NCBI RefSeq assembly: GCF_030817535.1
Contig: NZ_JAUSZL010000002.1
Location: 1,922,001 to 1,986,000 of the forward strand
Length of the DNA stretch: 64,000 nt
Origin: Streptomyces sp. V3I8
Lineage (GTDB): Bacteria; Actinomycetota; Actinomycetes; Streptomycetales; Streptomycetaceae
Direction: 5' to 3'
This document shows, in pieces, positions 56,538-64,000 of the stretch (its first letter is position 1; each line of letters starts with the position of its first letter). The notes below the pieces were generated by a model. The model worked only from the letters and a program-made list of their open reading frames with translations. It had not been told where the DNA came from and made no database searches. The translations under genes were made by a program, and so were the position numbers.

Positions 56538-57713
56538 ATGCCGGAACGCCGGGCCAGGGCCCGTCCCGTACCCGCCGCCAAGGGCGGCCGGAGATCGGTG
56601 TGGCGCCGCGCCCAGGGCGCCGCCGCTCCCCCGCCGCCGGACCCGCGGGCGTCCGATCCGGCTCCCGCCGCCGACGCGGTCCCGGCCGAACCGGACAGCG
56701 TCGTGCAGGCGGCGCTCTACCGGGACGGGGTGCGCGTCGCGTCCCCGGCCTCCCTCGCGGACACCTTCCGTGAACTGCGCGACCAGCCGGACGGCATGGC
56801 GTGGATCGGCCTGGCCCGCCCCACGGAGAACCAGATCCTGTCCCTGGCGGCCGAGTTCGACCTCCATCCGCTCGCCGTCGAGGACGCGATGGAGGCGCAC
56901 CAGCGGCCGAAGCTGGAGCGCTACGGCGAGACGCTGTTCGTCGTCCTGCGCGCGGCCCGCTACCTCGACGCGTCCGAGGAGGTCGACTTCGGCGAACTGC
57001 ACGTGTTCCTCGGCCCCGACTTCCTGATCACGGTCCGGCACGGCGCGGCCCCCGACCTCTCGGCGGTGCGCCGCCGTATGGAGGAGACCCCGGACCTCCT
57101 GAAACGCGGCCCCGAGGCGGTGCTGTACGCGATCCTCGACGCGGTGGTGGACGGTTACGCCCCGGTCGTCTCCGGCGTCCAGAACGACATCGACGAGATC
57201 GAGACCGAGGTCTTCGGCGGCGACCCCTGGGTCTCGCGCCGCATCTACGAACTCTCGCGCGAGATGGTCGAGTTCCAGCGGGCCACCCGCCCCCTGGTCG
57301 GCATGCTGCACGCCCTGATGGCCGGTTTCGCCAAGTACGGCACCGACGAGGAACTCCAGCGCTACCTGCGGGACGTCGCCGACCACGTCACGCACACCAG
57401 CGAACGCGTGGACGGCTTCCGCCAGGCCCTCACCGACATCCTCACGGTCAACGCCACCCTGGTCACCCAGCAGCAGAACGCGGAGATGCGGGCGCTGGCG
57501 GAAGCGGGCTTCGAACAGAACGAGGAGATCAAGAAGATCTCGTCGTGGGCCGCCATCCTCTTCGCCCCGACCCTGGTCGGGACGATCTACGGCATGAACT
57601 TCACGCACATGCCGGAGTTGCACTGGGCACTCGGATACCCCTTCGCGGTCGCCCTGATGGCGGTCGTATGCACCAGTCTGTACGTCATCTTCAAGCGGAA
57701 GGACTGGCTCTGA
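56538..57713 (+). CDS. corA: CorA-family magnesium/cobalt transporter
   Basis: The protein has 391 residues with GGAGG 9 nt before ATG 56538. A Pro/Ala-rich cytosolic N-terminus of about 50 residues is followed by the CorA soluble domain (LHPLAVEDAMEAHQRPKLERYG, VHVFLGPDFLITVRHG-like ELHVFLGPDFLITVRHG) and two C-terminal membrane helices with the signature GTIYGMNF loop between them and a basic end FKRKDWL. It forms pentameric Mg2+ channels in the cytoplasmic membrane. Confidence 0.95.
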   Translation: MPERRARARPVPAAKGGRRSVWRRAQGAAAPPPPDPRASDPAPAADAVPAEPDSVVQAALYRDGVRVASPASLADTFRELRDQPDGMAWIGLARPTENQILSLAAEFDLHPLAVEDAMEAHQRPKLERYGETLFVVLRAARYLDASEEVDFGELHVFLGPDFLITVRHGAAPDLSAVRRRMEETPDLLKRGPEAVLYAILDAVVDGYAPVVSGVQNDIDEIETEVFGGDPWVSRRIYELSREMVEFQRATRPLVGMLHALMAGFAKYGTDEELQRYLRDVADHVTHTSERVDGFRQALTDILTVNATLVTQQQNAEMRALAEAGFEQNEEIKKISSWAAILFAPTLVGTIYGMNFTHMPELHWALGYPFAVALMAVVCTSLYVIFKRKDWL

Positions 57714-57885
57714 GTAACCGACCTCACGAGCACACGCACCACCGATTCGCACCGCCGAGGACGCCTGACCTGGGACCGGATCAGCGCGGAGCTGCTGGAG
57801 CAGACCTGAGACCCGAATCCCGCACATCGGCGGCAGGCCAGCGCCCTAAGAGTTTGATCTTGGCGACCGGCCTGCTGCGGAACGC
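57714..57885. other. Scrambled intergenic DNA after corA
   Basis: No gene. Around 57770-57810 a short open stretch ending LTWDRISAELLEQT looks like the tail of a lost gene, supporting rearrangement at this point. AGAGTTTGATCTTGGC (57849-57864) resembles the start of 16S rRNA by chance (see rejected items). Confidence 0.4.
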
Positions 57886-58452
57886 TCACAACCACCCCAC
57901 ATATCCGCGCTTGATCACCTGCGCATCGTGGATAGAGGCCCATGAGGTCGGCAGGTAGGCGTCGCTGCGGCCCCGGATGACACGGGCTTCTGGGCGGCGC
58001 GCCGGCGGGTTGGCCAGGTAGGCGTCGATGTCCGGGATCGCGAAGCCGGCGCCACGACGGCACTTGCGCTCATACGGCGCCAGCTCGTTCAGGTTGCACG
58101 GGCGGCAGAGGATTCCGCGAACACAGCAGCGGGTACTGGTGCGCTTCATGCCGCAGCAGTGATGGTCGTGATCGATCTGCCAGGGGCGTGGTTCGGCGTG
58201 AGGGATATCGCCGTCGCAGGGCTCCTCATTGTCCCCGCAGAGGCCGCACCGGAAGTTCTGCGCGCGCCAGATCGCGTTGTACTGGGGAACGGTGAGCCCA
58301 TAGTTCTCGATGCCCCGGCGCATCCGGTAGCACCCTTGGCACTCACGACCCCGCACCAGGCGGGCCGCCCACGCCCCACAAGTGCAGAATTCGCCGTCCC
58401 CCTCACGTTCGATACGCGTCATGATCTGCTCGATCTCTTCCGGGGAAATCAT
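57886..58452 (-). CDS. Endonuclease VII-type HNH endonuclease
   Basis: The protein has 188 residues from ATG 58452 (AGGATCC upstream). Four CxxC-type pairs (CTCGAW, ECQGCYR, RCGLCGD, LCRPCN) bind zinc; the active-site segment PWQIDHDHHCCG and RGILCRPCNLNEL match the recombination endonuclease VII family found in phages and integrated elements. An extra Cys-rich insert (KRTSTRCCVRG) is visible. Its position, replacing the first half of a TetR gene, suggests arrival as a mobile or homing-type gene. Its GC content is lower than that of its neighbours. Confidence 0.8.
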   Translation of the reverse strand: MISPEEIEQIMTRIEREGDGEFCTCGAWAARLVRGRECQGCYRMRRGIENYGLTVPQYNAIWRAQNFRCGLCGDNEEPCDGDIPHAEPRPWQIDHDHHCCGMKRTSTRCCVRGILCRPCNLNELAPYERKCRRGAGFAIPDIDAYLANPPARRPEARVIRGRSDAYLPTSWASIHDAQVIKRGYVGWL

Positions 58453-58469
58453 GCCGGGATCCTAGAGCT

Positions 58470-58962
58470 CTCCGCTGACAGCGCCGACCCCCACGACCCG
58501 GTGGCCGACCTCTACCGCGGCTGGGACCTGCACGTCGACTTCGGAGTGCGACACCCCGCGTTCTACATGCTCATGTACGGCACTGTGCAGCCCGGGCGGC
58601 GGCCCCCGGCCGCGGACGAGGCGCACGCCCTGCTGGTCACACTGCTGGGCCGGGCGGCCGAGGCCGGGCGCCCCCGGGTTCCGGTGAAGCAGGCGACCCT
58701 CGTCATCCACGCCGCAACAACGGGTGCCACGCTGGCGCTGATCGGCGAAGAGCCCGCGGAGCGGGACCTGACCACTTCGGCACGGCTGCGGGACGCCGTC
58801 ATCGCCTCCCTCACCACGGACCCGCCCGCCTTGTCCGGGTCGGACCTGGCCTCGCGTGCACCCGCCCTCGATGCCGCACTGGAAACCGCGCTCACCACCG
58901 GGGGACCTCTGCGAGACACGGAGGCGGCTCTGCTGGCGGCCTCAAGGGTGCCGAACCCGTGA
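58470..58962 (+). pseudogene. C-terminal remnant of a TetR-family regulator
   Basis: The frame from about 58470 reads SADPHDPVADLYRGWDLHVD, then HPAFYMLMYGTVQPGRRPPA and KQATLVIHAATTGATLALIG, a TetR C-terminal ligand domain. The N-terminal helix-turn-helix is absent: in its place is the end of the HNH gene region. The upstream open frame to 58159 is only the opposite strand of that gene. It is therefore a decapitated gene without DNA-binding ability. Confidence 0.7.
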
Positions 58963-59309
58963 AGTGCTGATCGCATGGCGCGTGCGAGAGTCGACCACGC
59001 GCGTCGGGCAGGCCGAAACCGGCGAGGACGTCGAGCAGAACCTGCAACGCCTCTTCGCTGACGCGGCGGTCCTGCTCGTCACCGGCCGCCGGAGCGGGGA
59101 CGGTGGCGGCGTAGCGGCCGGGAGGGGCCCGGCCACAGACGCTTCGGGCCGTCACCGGGCAGACAGCGGATGCGTGGGCGATGGTCCTGCGGGGTCTCTT
59201 GTGATCGCATGGCCGAGCGTGCGGATGCCACTGCCTCGTCTGCTTTCCGTTTCACTGCCGTCAGGGCCCCTGCCTCACTCCACGCAGGTGCGGCGCCCTG
59301 TCTGGCGGA
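58963..59309. other. Intergenic region with no supported gene
   Basis: About 350 bp. A minus-strand stretch (about 59010-59110) reads RRVSEEALQVLLDVLAGFGLPDARG, which may be a degraded fragment of a gene, but no start, ribosome binding site or family supports it. The region looks like debris between two TetR loci. Confidence 0.5.
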
Positions 59310-59897
59310 TCATGGTGTGAAGGCGCGCCGGACTGTCAATGCGAGTGCGGCACGGCGCGCCTCGTGGGCGGCCTCGGGTTCGTCCTTGTACGCGGCGTAC
59401 ATGGGGCTTGCGGGCGACCAAGTCATCGACATGGTGGTGACGATGGCGAGTACGTCGGCCGGCGGGATGCCGGGATCGACGAGGCCCTTGGCCTGGGCGT
59501 CGGCGATCGACTGGATCTTCTCCCCGTCGTGACCTGGCATGAAGTGGTAGAGGTCGCCGGTGGGGGTGCGTTCCAGTCGGGCCCAGGCGGCCAGGCGGAC
59601 CAGTTCGGGACGGACGAGGTAGGCGTCGTAGAGCCGGACGGCATACCCGGGCAGGTCGTCGCCGGTGGCCGGGACCGTGTCGACGATGACGTCGAGGTGT
59701 TCGGTGAAGACGGCGTCGAAGAGTTCGTCCTTGCTACGGTAGTACTTGTAGATCTGGGCCTTGTTGACGTGGGCGGCGGCCGAGATCCGATCGATGCGTG
59801 CGCCGGCGATACCGTAAGCGGCAAACTCGGTCGTCGCCGCGTCGAGCAGACGCCGCCGCGACGCCTCGCCCGCGCTGGTGATCTGTCCGGTCTTCAT
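59310..59897 (-). CDS. TetR-family transcriptional regulator
   Basis: The protein has 195 residues. The N-terminal HTH (about 12-60) reads RRRLLDAATTEFAAYGIAGARIDRISAAAHVNKAQIYKYYRSKDELF. The C-terminal ligand domain (about 75-190) is of the type seen next to MFS exporters. Its ATG overlaps the MFS stop (ATGA at 59894-59897), so it is translated with the transporter and is the last gene of the operon; it likely represses the operon promoter, which lies beyond 64000 or before the alcohol dehydrogenase. Confidence 0.92.
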   Translation of the reverse strand: MKTGQITSAGEASRRRLLDAATTEFAAYGIAGARIDRISAAAHVNKAQIYKYYRSKDELFDAVFTEHLDVIVDTVPATGDDLPGYAVRLYDAYLVRPELVRLAAWARLERTPTGDLYHFMPGHDGEKIQSIADAQAKGLVDPGIPPADVLAIVTTMSMTWSPASPMYAAYKDEPEAAHEARRAALALTVRRAFTP

Positions 59898-61396
59898 GGC
59901 CTCATCTTAAACAAACCATTTCGTTTACTGTCCGAGGGCGTGCGGTGTGCAGGGACGGCGATTGCGCACACCGCTGCGAGCAGCGCGGCGACCGCACCCA
60001 GGAGGAACACGGTGCGGAAGTCGGCTTCGGACGGTACGGCGGGGGGGCCGGTGGCCGCGCCAACCAGGACCACCCCTGTGAGGGCGCCTGCGAAGGCGGT
60101 CCCCAGGGAGCGGGCCAGGCTGTTGAGACCATTGGCTGCCGCGGACGCGGACGCGGGTGTCTGGTCCATGATCAGGGCTGGCATCGCCGCGTAGGCCAGG
60201 CTGACACCCGCACCGATGACCGTGGTGAACATCAGGATGTCCCAGGTACCGCCCATCCGGAAAGCCGCGGTCCCGTACCCGGCGGCGACGACGACGGATC
60301 CGGCGACCAAGGTGGTCCTGGGCCCCCTGGCGGCCGAGAGCCGGGCGGCCAGCGGCGAGAACGCCATCACCGCCAGTCCGGCGGGCGCGAGCCACAGTCC
60401 GGTCTCGACCATGGACCGGCCCAGTCCATAGCCGGAGGACACCGGGAGGTGGAGGAGTTGCGGCGCTGCCAGGGCCTGGGCGTACATGGCGAAGCCGATC
60501 ATCACCGAGGCGAGGTTCGTCATCAGCACGGGCCGTCGCGCGCTCGCACGGAGGTCGACCAGGGGGGAGCGGTGGCGCAGTTCCCACCAGGCCCACGAGG
60601 TGAGGACGGCGACGGAGGTGGCCAGCAGGCCAAGTGCGGTTTCGCTGCCCCATCCGCGCGCACCGCCCAGGGACACGGCCAGGAACAGGCACACGAGCCC
60701 CGCGGCCAGGCCGAGTGCTCCGACGGCGTCGAAGCGCGCCCTGGTTCCCGGCGGGGAGGCGGGAACGATCCACAGGATCAGCAGAGCGACGACCAGACCC
60801 AGGACCGAGGGCACCCAGAACAGGGTGTGCCAGTCCATCTGCTGCGCCACGGCGGCGGACAGCGGCAGTGCGATCGCCGCTCCGACGCCGAGGGAGGAAC
60901 TCATCACGGCGATGCCGGAGCCCAGACGGTGCGCCGGCAGCACCTCGCGCATGATGCTGATTCCGAGAGGGACGGCCCCCGTGCCGAATCCCTGGAGGGT
61001 CCTGCCGGTCACCATGAGGGGAAGAGAACCGGCCAGCGCGCCGAGCACGGAACCGGCGATCAGGAAGGTGATGCTGATCAACAGGAGCCGCCTTGTGCCG
61101 TACAGGTCACCGAGCCGTCCCGCGACGGGGACGGCGACGGATGCGCCGAGCAGGGTCGCGGTGATTGCCCAAGAGGCGTTGACCGGTGACGTGTGCAGCA
61201 GTTCCGGCAGCTCGGGCACGAGTGGCACGATCAGGGTCTGCATCGCGGCGACCAGGATGCCGGTGGCTGCGAGGATGACGATGACCGCGGTGCTGCGTGG
61301 GGGCCGGTCGCCGGTCGCGGGTTCCCCGGCGGAGCCCCGTCCGGGACCTGCGACAGGGCGGCGGGCGAGGGCTCCGGTGAGGGGGGTCACGGTCAC
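59894..61396 (-). CDS. MFS transporter, DHA2-type exporter
   Basis: Starting at GTG 61396, overlapping the alcohol dehydrogenase stop (GTGA), gives 500 residues with about 14 hydrophobic segments. Motifs: PVNASWAITATLLGASVAVPVAGRLGDLYGTRRLLL (motif A), GSVLGALAGSLPLMVTGRTLQGFG, and the motif C-like SSSLGVGAAIALPLSAAVAQ. It is a proton-driven efflux pump in the cytoplasmic membrane. Because it is coupled to alcohol and aldehyde dehydrogenase genes and a TetR gene, it may export a toxic aldehyde/alcohol or its product. The true substrate is unknown. Confidence 0.9.
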   Translation of the reverse strand: MTVTPLTGALARRPVAGPGRGSAGEPATGDRPPRSTAVIVILAATGILVAAMQTLIVPLVPELPELLHTSPVNASWAITATLLGASVAVPVAGRLGDLYGTRRLLLISITFLIAGSVLGALAGSLPLMVTGRTLQGFGTGAVPLGISIMREVLPAHRLGSGIAVMSSSLGVGAAIALPLSAAVAQQMDWHTLFWVPSVLGLVVALLILWIVPASPPGTRARFDAVGALGLAAGLVCLFLAVSLGGARGWGSETALGLLATSVAVLTSWAWWELRHRSPLVDLRASARRPVLMTNLASVMIGFAMYAQALAAPQLLHLPVSSGYGLGRSMVETGLWLAPAGLAVMAFSPLAARLSAARGPRTTLVAGSVVVAAGYGTAAFRMGGTWDILMFTTVIGAGVSLAYAAMPALIMDQTPASASAAANGLNSLARSLGTAFAGALTGVVLVGAATGPPAVPSEADFRTVFLLGAVAALLAAVCAIAVPAHRTPSDSKRNGLFKMRP

Positions 61397-62427
61397 GCGG
61401 CGGTCATGTCGAGGACGAAGCGGTAGCGGACGTCGTTGCGGGCGAGGCGTTCCAGGGCCTGGTTGGCCTGGTCGGGGCGCATGAGCTCGATCTCGGCGGT
61501 GATGCCGTGCTCGGCGCAGAAGTCGAGCATCTCCCGGGTCTCGGCGGTGCCGCCGCTGCCGGCTCCGGCGAGGGTCTTGGCGCCTTGGATGAGACTGAGG
61601 GGGTTCACCGCGATGTCGCCCTCGGGGATGCCGACCACGCAGAGGGTTCCGTCCATGGCGAGCGCGGTCAGGTAGGGGTCGATGGAGTGGGGTGCGCCGA
61701 CGGTGTCGAGGATGAAGTCGAAGCGTCCGGCTTGCGCGGCCATCTGCTCGTCGTCGGTGGACAGGACCACGTCGTGAGCGCCCAGTGCCCGGGCTTCGGC
61801 GGCCTTGTCCGCGGTTCGGGTGAACTGGACGACCTCGGCGCCGAGTGCGTGGGCGATTTTGAGGGCGATGTGGCCGAGTCCTCCCATGCCCACGACGCCG
61901 ACCGTCTTGCCGGGGCCGACGCCCCAGCGCTTCATCGGCGAGTAGGTGGTGATGCCGGCGCACATCAGGGGCGCGGCGCCGGCCGGGTCGAGACCTTCAG
62001 GCAGGTGGTAGGTGAACTTGGCGGGCAGGACGTACTGCGAGGAGTAGCCGCCGCGGGTGGGGAGCCCGTCCTTGGGGTCGGTGTTCCCGTAGGTGAGCGT
62101 CGGGAAGTGCTCGCACCAGTTCTCCCGGCCGGCCCGGCAGGGCGTGCAGGTGCCGCAGGAGTCGATGATGTTGCCCACCGCCACCTTGTCGCCCGTGCGG
62201 AAGTTCGTCACGGCGCTGCCGACTTCGAGGATCTCGCCGGTCATCTCGTGTCCGGGTACGAGAGGGAAGACGTCGCCGTGCCGGATGGCCGAGATGTCGC
62301 TGGAGCAGACGCCGCAGTAGTCGACGCGTACGGCGACGTCGTCGGGGAGCAGGTCGCGGCGGGTGAAGTTCCAGGGTTCCAGGGGGCCGTTGCGGTGGTG
62401 GGCGGCCCATCCGCTGATGTTCCTCAT
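61393..62427 (-). CDS. Zinc-dependent NAD(P) alcohol dehydrogenase (CAD/YahK-like MDR)
   Basis: The protein has 344 residues. Catalytic zinc: YCGVCSSDI and GHEMTGEI; structural zinc loop CGTCTPCRAGRENWC (four Cys); nucleotide fold GVVGMGGLGHIALKIAHALGA. The arrangement (YCGVCxSD, GGYSSQYVLP, MCAGITTYSPMKRWGVGPGK) matches the cinnamyl-alcohol/YahK-type aldehyde reductases using NADPH. It probably reduces an aldehyde to an alcohol or the reverse. It is 137 bp downstream of the aldehyde dehydrogenase and coupled to the MFS gene. Confidence 0.92.
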   Translation of the reverse strand: MRNISGWAAHHRNGPLEPWNFTRRDLLPDDVAVRVDYCGVCSSDISAIRHGDVFPLVPGHEMTGEILEVGSAVTNFRTGDKVAVGNIIDSCGTCTPCRAGRENWCEHFPTLTYGNTDPKDGLPTRGGYSSQYVLPAKFTYHLPEGLDPAGAAPLMCAGITTYSPMKRWGVGPGKTVGVVGMGGLGHIALKIAHALGAEVVQFTRTADKAAEARALGAHDVVLSTDDEQMAAQAGRFDFILDTVGAPHSIDPYLTALAMDGTLCVVGIPEGDIAVNPLSLIQGAKTLAGAGSGGTAETREMLDFCAEHGITAEIELMRPDQANQALERLARNDVRYRFVLDMTAA

Positions 62428-62564
62428 GAGGGTTGTTCTCCTTCGTCGTCTTCACCGGGCACCGCGGGGTGGAGAGGGGCAGCACGCGTGCCTGACATGT
62501 GCGGTCCCGCGGTGCACCGAGGTGAGTGGGTTGTGCTTGCCGGGTGTACCGGCGGGCGGGGTGG

Positions 62565-64000
62565 TCAGAGCTGGATCATGACGGTCTTGGTCTCGGTGAA
62601 GGCGTCCAGGACGTCGGTGCCGTGCTCGCGTCCGATGCCGGACTGCTTGAACCCGCCGAAGGGGACGGTCCCGGCGCTCATCTGCCCGTAGGTGTTGACC
62701 CAGACGGTTCCTGCCTGCAGGCCGGCGGCGATGCGGTGGGCGCGGGCGAGGTCGGTGGTCCACACGGCGGAGGCCAGTCCGTAGTCCGAGTCGTTGGCCA
62801 GGCGCAGCAGTTCGGCCTCGTCGGTGAAGGACATCAGTGCGGCGACAGGGCCGAAGATCTCTTCCTGGGCTACGCGCATGTCGTTGGTGACGTTGTCGAT
62901 GACGGTCGGCGGAACGAACAGGCCGGGTTCCGCGGGGAGTTCTCCTCCGTGGCGCAGCCGGGCGCCTTCCTTACGTGCCACGTCGAAGTATGAGGTGACG
63001 CGCTCGAAGTGCCGGCGTGAGGCCAGCGGACCCATACGGGTGTCGGGGTGGAAGGGGTCGCCCATGGTGTAGGTGGCCAGTTCGTCGGCGAGCAGTCGGC
63101 CGAACTCCTCGCGCACGCTCTCCTCGACGAAGATGCGGGTGCCGGCGACGCATCCCTGGCCGGTGCCGGCCAGGAAACCGAGCGCCGCGCCCGCCGCCGC
63201 GGCCTTGAGGTCGGCGTCGGAGAAGACGATGTTCGGGGACTTGCCGCCGAGTTCGAGGGTGACTCGCTTGAGGTTGCCGCTGGAGGCCTGCAGGACGTGC
63301 TTGCCGACGGCGGTAGAACCGGTGAAGGAGACCTTGTCGACGCCGGGGTGGGTGATGAGTGCCTCCCCCGTCACCCCTCCGTCCCCGGTGACGATGTTGA
63401 CGACACCGCGCGGCAGGTCGGTGTCCTGCAGGAGTTCACCCAGGCGCAGTGCGGTGAGGGGGGACTGCTGGGCCGGCTTCAGGATGATGGTGTTGCCGGT
63501 GGCCAAGGCCGGTGCGAGCTTCCACACGGCTTGGAGCAGCGGCCCGTTCCAGCCCGTAATGCCGACGACGACGCCCAGCGGCTGGCGCACGGTGTAGTGG
63601 AACTGGCCGGGCTCGGAGGGCGCCGTCTGCCCGTAGATCTTGGTGGGCCAGCCTGCGTAGTGACGCATCACCTCGACCGAATGCGCGACGAACCAGCGGC
63701 TCAGGAAGAGCGGGGCGCCCATGTCGAGGGACTCCAGGGTCGCCAGCTCTTCGGCGTTCTCCTCCATCACCTGGGCGATCTGCAGGAGGATCTGACTGCG
63801 CTGGTAAGGGGTGAGGGCCGCCCAGGACGGGGCCTCGAAGGCTGCGCGGGCGGCGGCGACAGCGCGATCGACTTCCTCAGGGCCCGCGGCGGCGACGGCG
63901 GTGAGCACCTCCTCGGTCGTGGGGTCGACCGTCTCTATGGTCCGGCCGGACAGGGAGGGGACCCATTCGCCTCCGATCAGGAGTTTCTTCGGTTCGCCGC
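62565..64000 (-). CDS. NAD(P)-dependent aldehyde dehydrogenase, 5' end outside the window
   Basis: About 478 residues are visible; the N-terminus starts beyond 64000 (GEPKKLLIGGEWVPSLSGRT is already in the fold). Conserved motifs: GITGWNGPLLQAVWKLAPAL (NPF/W-x-PLL), KPAQQSPLTALRLGELL, FTGSTAVGKHV, catalytic Glu in LELGGKSPNIVFSDAD, catalytic Cys in TGQGCVAGTRIFV, EIFGPVAALMSF and GGFKQSGIGRE. It oxidises an aldehyde to an acid in the cytosol. It is the first visible gene of the minus-strand operon with alcohol dehydrogenase, MFS and TetR, suggesting handling of an aldehyde stress compound. Confidence 0.93.
   Translation of the reverse strand, partial: GEPKKLLIGGEWVPSLSGRTIETVDPTTEEVLTAVAAAGPEEVDRAVAAARAAFEAPSWAALTPYQRSQILLQIAQVMEENAEELATLESLDMGAPLFLSRWFVAHSVEVMRHYAGWPTKIYGQTAPSEPGQFHYTVRQPLGVVVGITGWNGPLLQAVWKLAPALATGNTIILKPAQQSPLTALRLGELLQDTDLPRGVVNIVTGDGGVTGEALITHPGVDKVSFTGSTAVGKHVLQASSGNLKRVTLELGGKSPNIVFSDADLKAAAAGAALGFLAGTGQGCVAGTRIFVEESVREEFGRLLADELATYTMGDPFHPDTRMGPLASRRHFERVTSYFDVARKEGARLRHGGELPAEPGLFVPPTVIDNVTNDMRVAQEEIFGPVAALMSFTDEAELLRLANDSDYGLASAVWTTDLARAHRIAAGLQAGTVWVNTYGQMSAGTVPFGGFKQSGIGREHGTDVLDAFTETKTVMIQL

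Noticed and set aside
57849..57864. AGAGTTTGATCTTGGC, resembling the 5' end of 16S rRNA
   Set aside because: The match stops after 16 bases; what follows does not look like 16S rRNA and there is no rRNA operon. Coincidence.

Overview
The window is GC-rich, with strong third-position GC bias, many GTG starts and purine-rich GGAGG-type ribosome binding sites. Its gene families (GH46 chitosanase, LAL and HxlR regulators, a secreted streptogrisin/trypsin-type protease, a hybrid PKS-NRPS, NIS siderophore synthetases) point to a Streptomyces chromosome, probably an arm or arm-proximal segment. From memory, the purine/glyoxylate block and the acyl-CoA synthetase pair follow the order of the S. coelicolor SCO6195-SCO6214 area. 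No alignment was run.

Layout. (1) 1-4534: dormancy/redox-type genes: a GAF sensor kinase (cut by the window edge), a DevR-like response regulator, a DoxX membrane protein, a phosphoketolase 3' remnant, a PPOX-fold protein and an S51 peptidase. Three near-identical inverted repeats of the form CAGGGCCG-NN-CGGCCCTG lie about 100 bp upstream of devR, doxX and the peptidase gene and look like a local regulon. (2) 4649-6226: an orphan sugar-binding lipoprotein with a near-consensus promoter and a TTA codon, then a deletion scar. (3) 6458-22621: a biosynthetic locus. One roughly 4,200-residue megasynthase reads FAAL-ACP-KS-AT-KR-ACP-C-A-PCP-C and ends in a domain resembling cyanobacterial acyl-ACP reductase (AAR). 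It is followed by two divergently transcribed IucA/IucC-type NIS synthetases. The megasynthase has one extra base in the KR coding region. (4) 22670-30697: a VWA protein and partner, a 70-bp repeat cluster, two HxlR regulators, an AlaA-like transaminase, an MFS exporter and a chitosanase with a CsnR-like operator.

(5) 30767-41276: purine-to-glyoxylate catabolism. It contains a xanthine/urate permease, 8-oxoguanine deaminase, uricase, HIU hydrolase, OHCU decarboxylase and two small genes on the minus strand; hydroxypyruvate isomerase and tartronate semialdehyde reductase on the plus strand; and glyoxylate carboligase on the minus strand. The hyi and gcl promoters each carry two TTCC-N7-GGAA sites with the same 21-bp spacing. 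(6) 41540-46330: a zinc-ribbon protein, a GNAT acetyltransferase and a membrane-bound NACHT NTPase. (7) 46652-54133: two overlapping acyl-CoA synthetase genes (one with a homopolymer frameshift), a divergent GAF-LuxR regulator and a large LAL regulator. (8) 54328-57713: a secreted trypsin, an AlkZ-type DNA glycosylase and CorA. (9) 57886-59309: scrambled DNA with an endonuclease VII-type HNH gene beside a decapitated TetR gene. (10) 59310-64000: a minus-strand operon of aldehyde dehydrogenase (cut by the window edge), alcohol dehydrogenase, MFS exporter and TetR repressor; the last three genes are joined by 4-nt overlaps.

The strongest candidate for something undescribed is the FAAL/PKS/NRPS/AAR megasynthase paired with two NIS synthetases. 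Two single-base insertions in homopolymers (KR, and the acyl-CoA synthetase) should be checked against raw reads before these genes are called broken.
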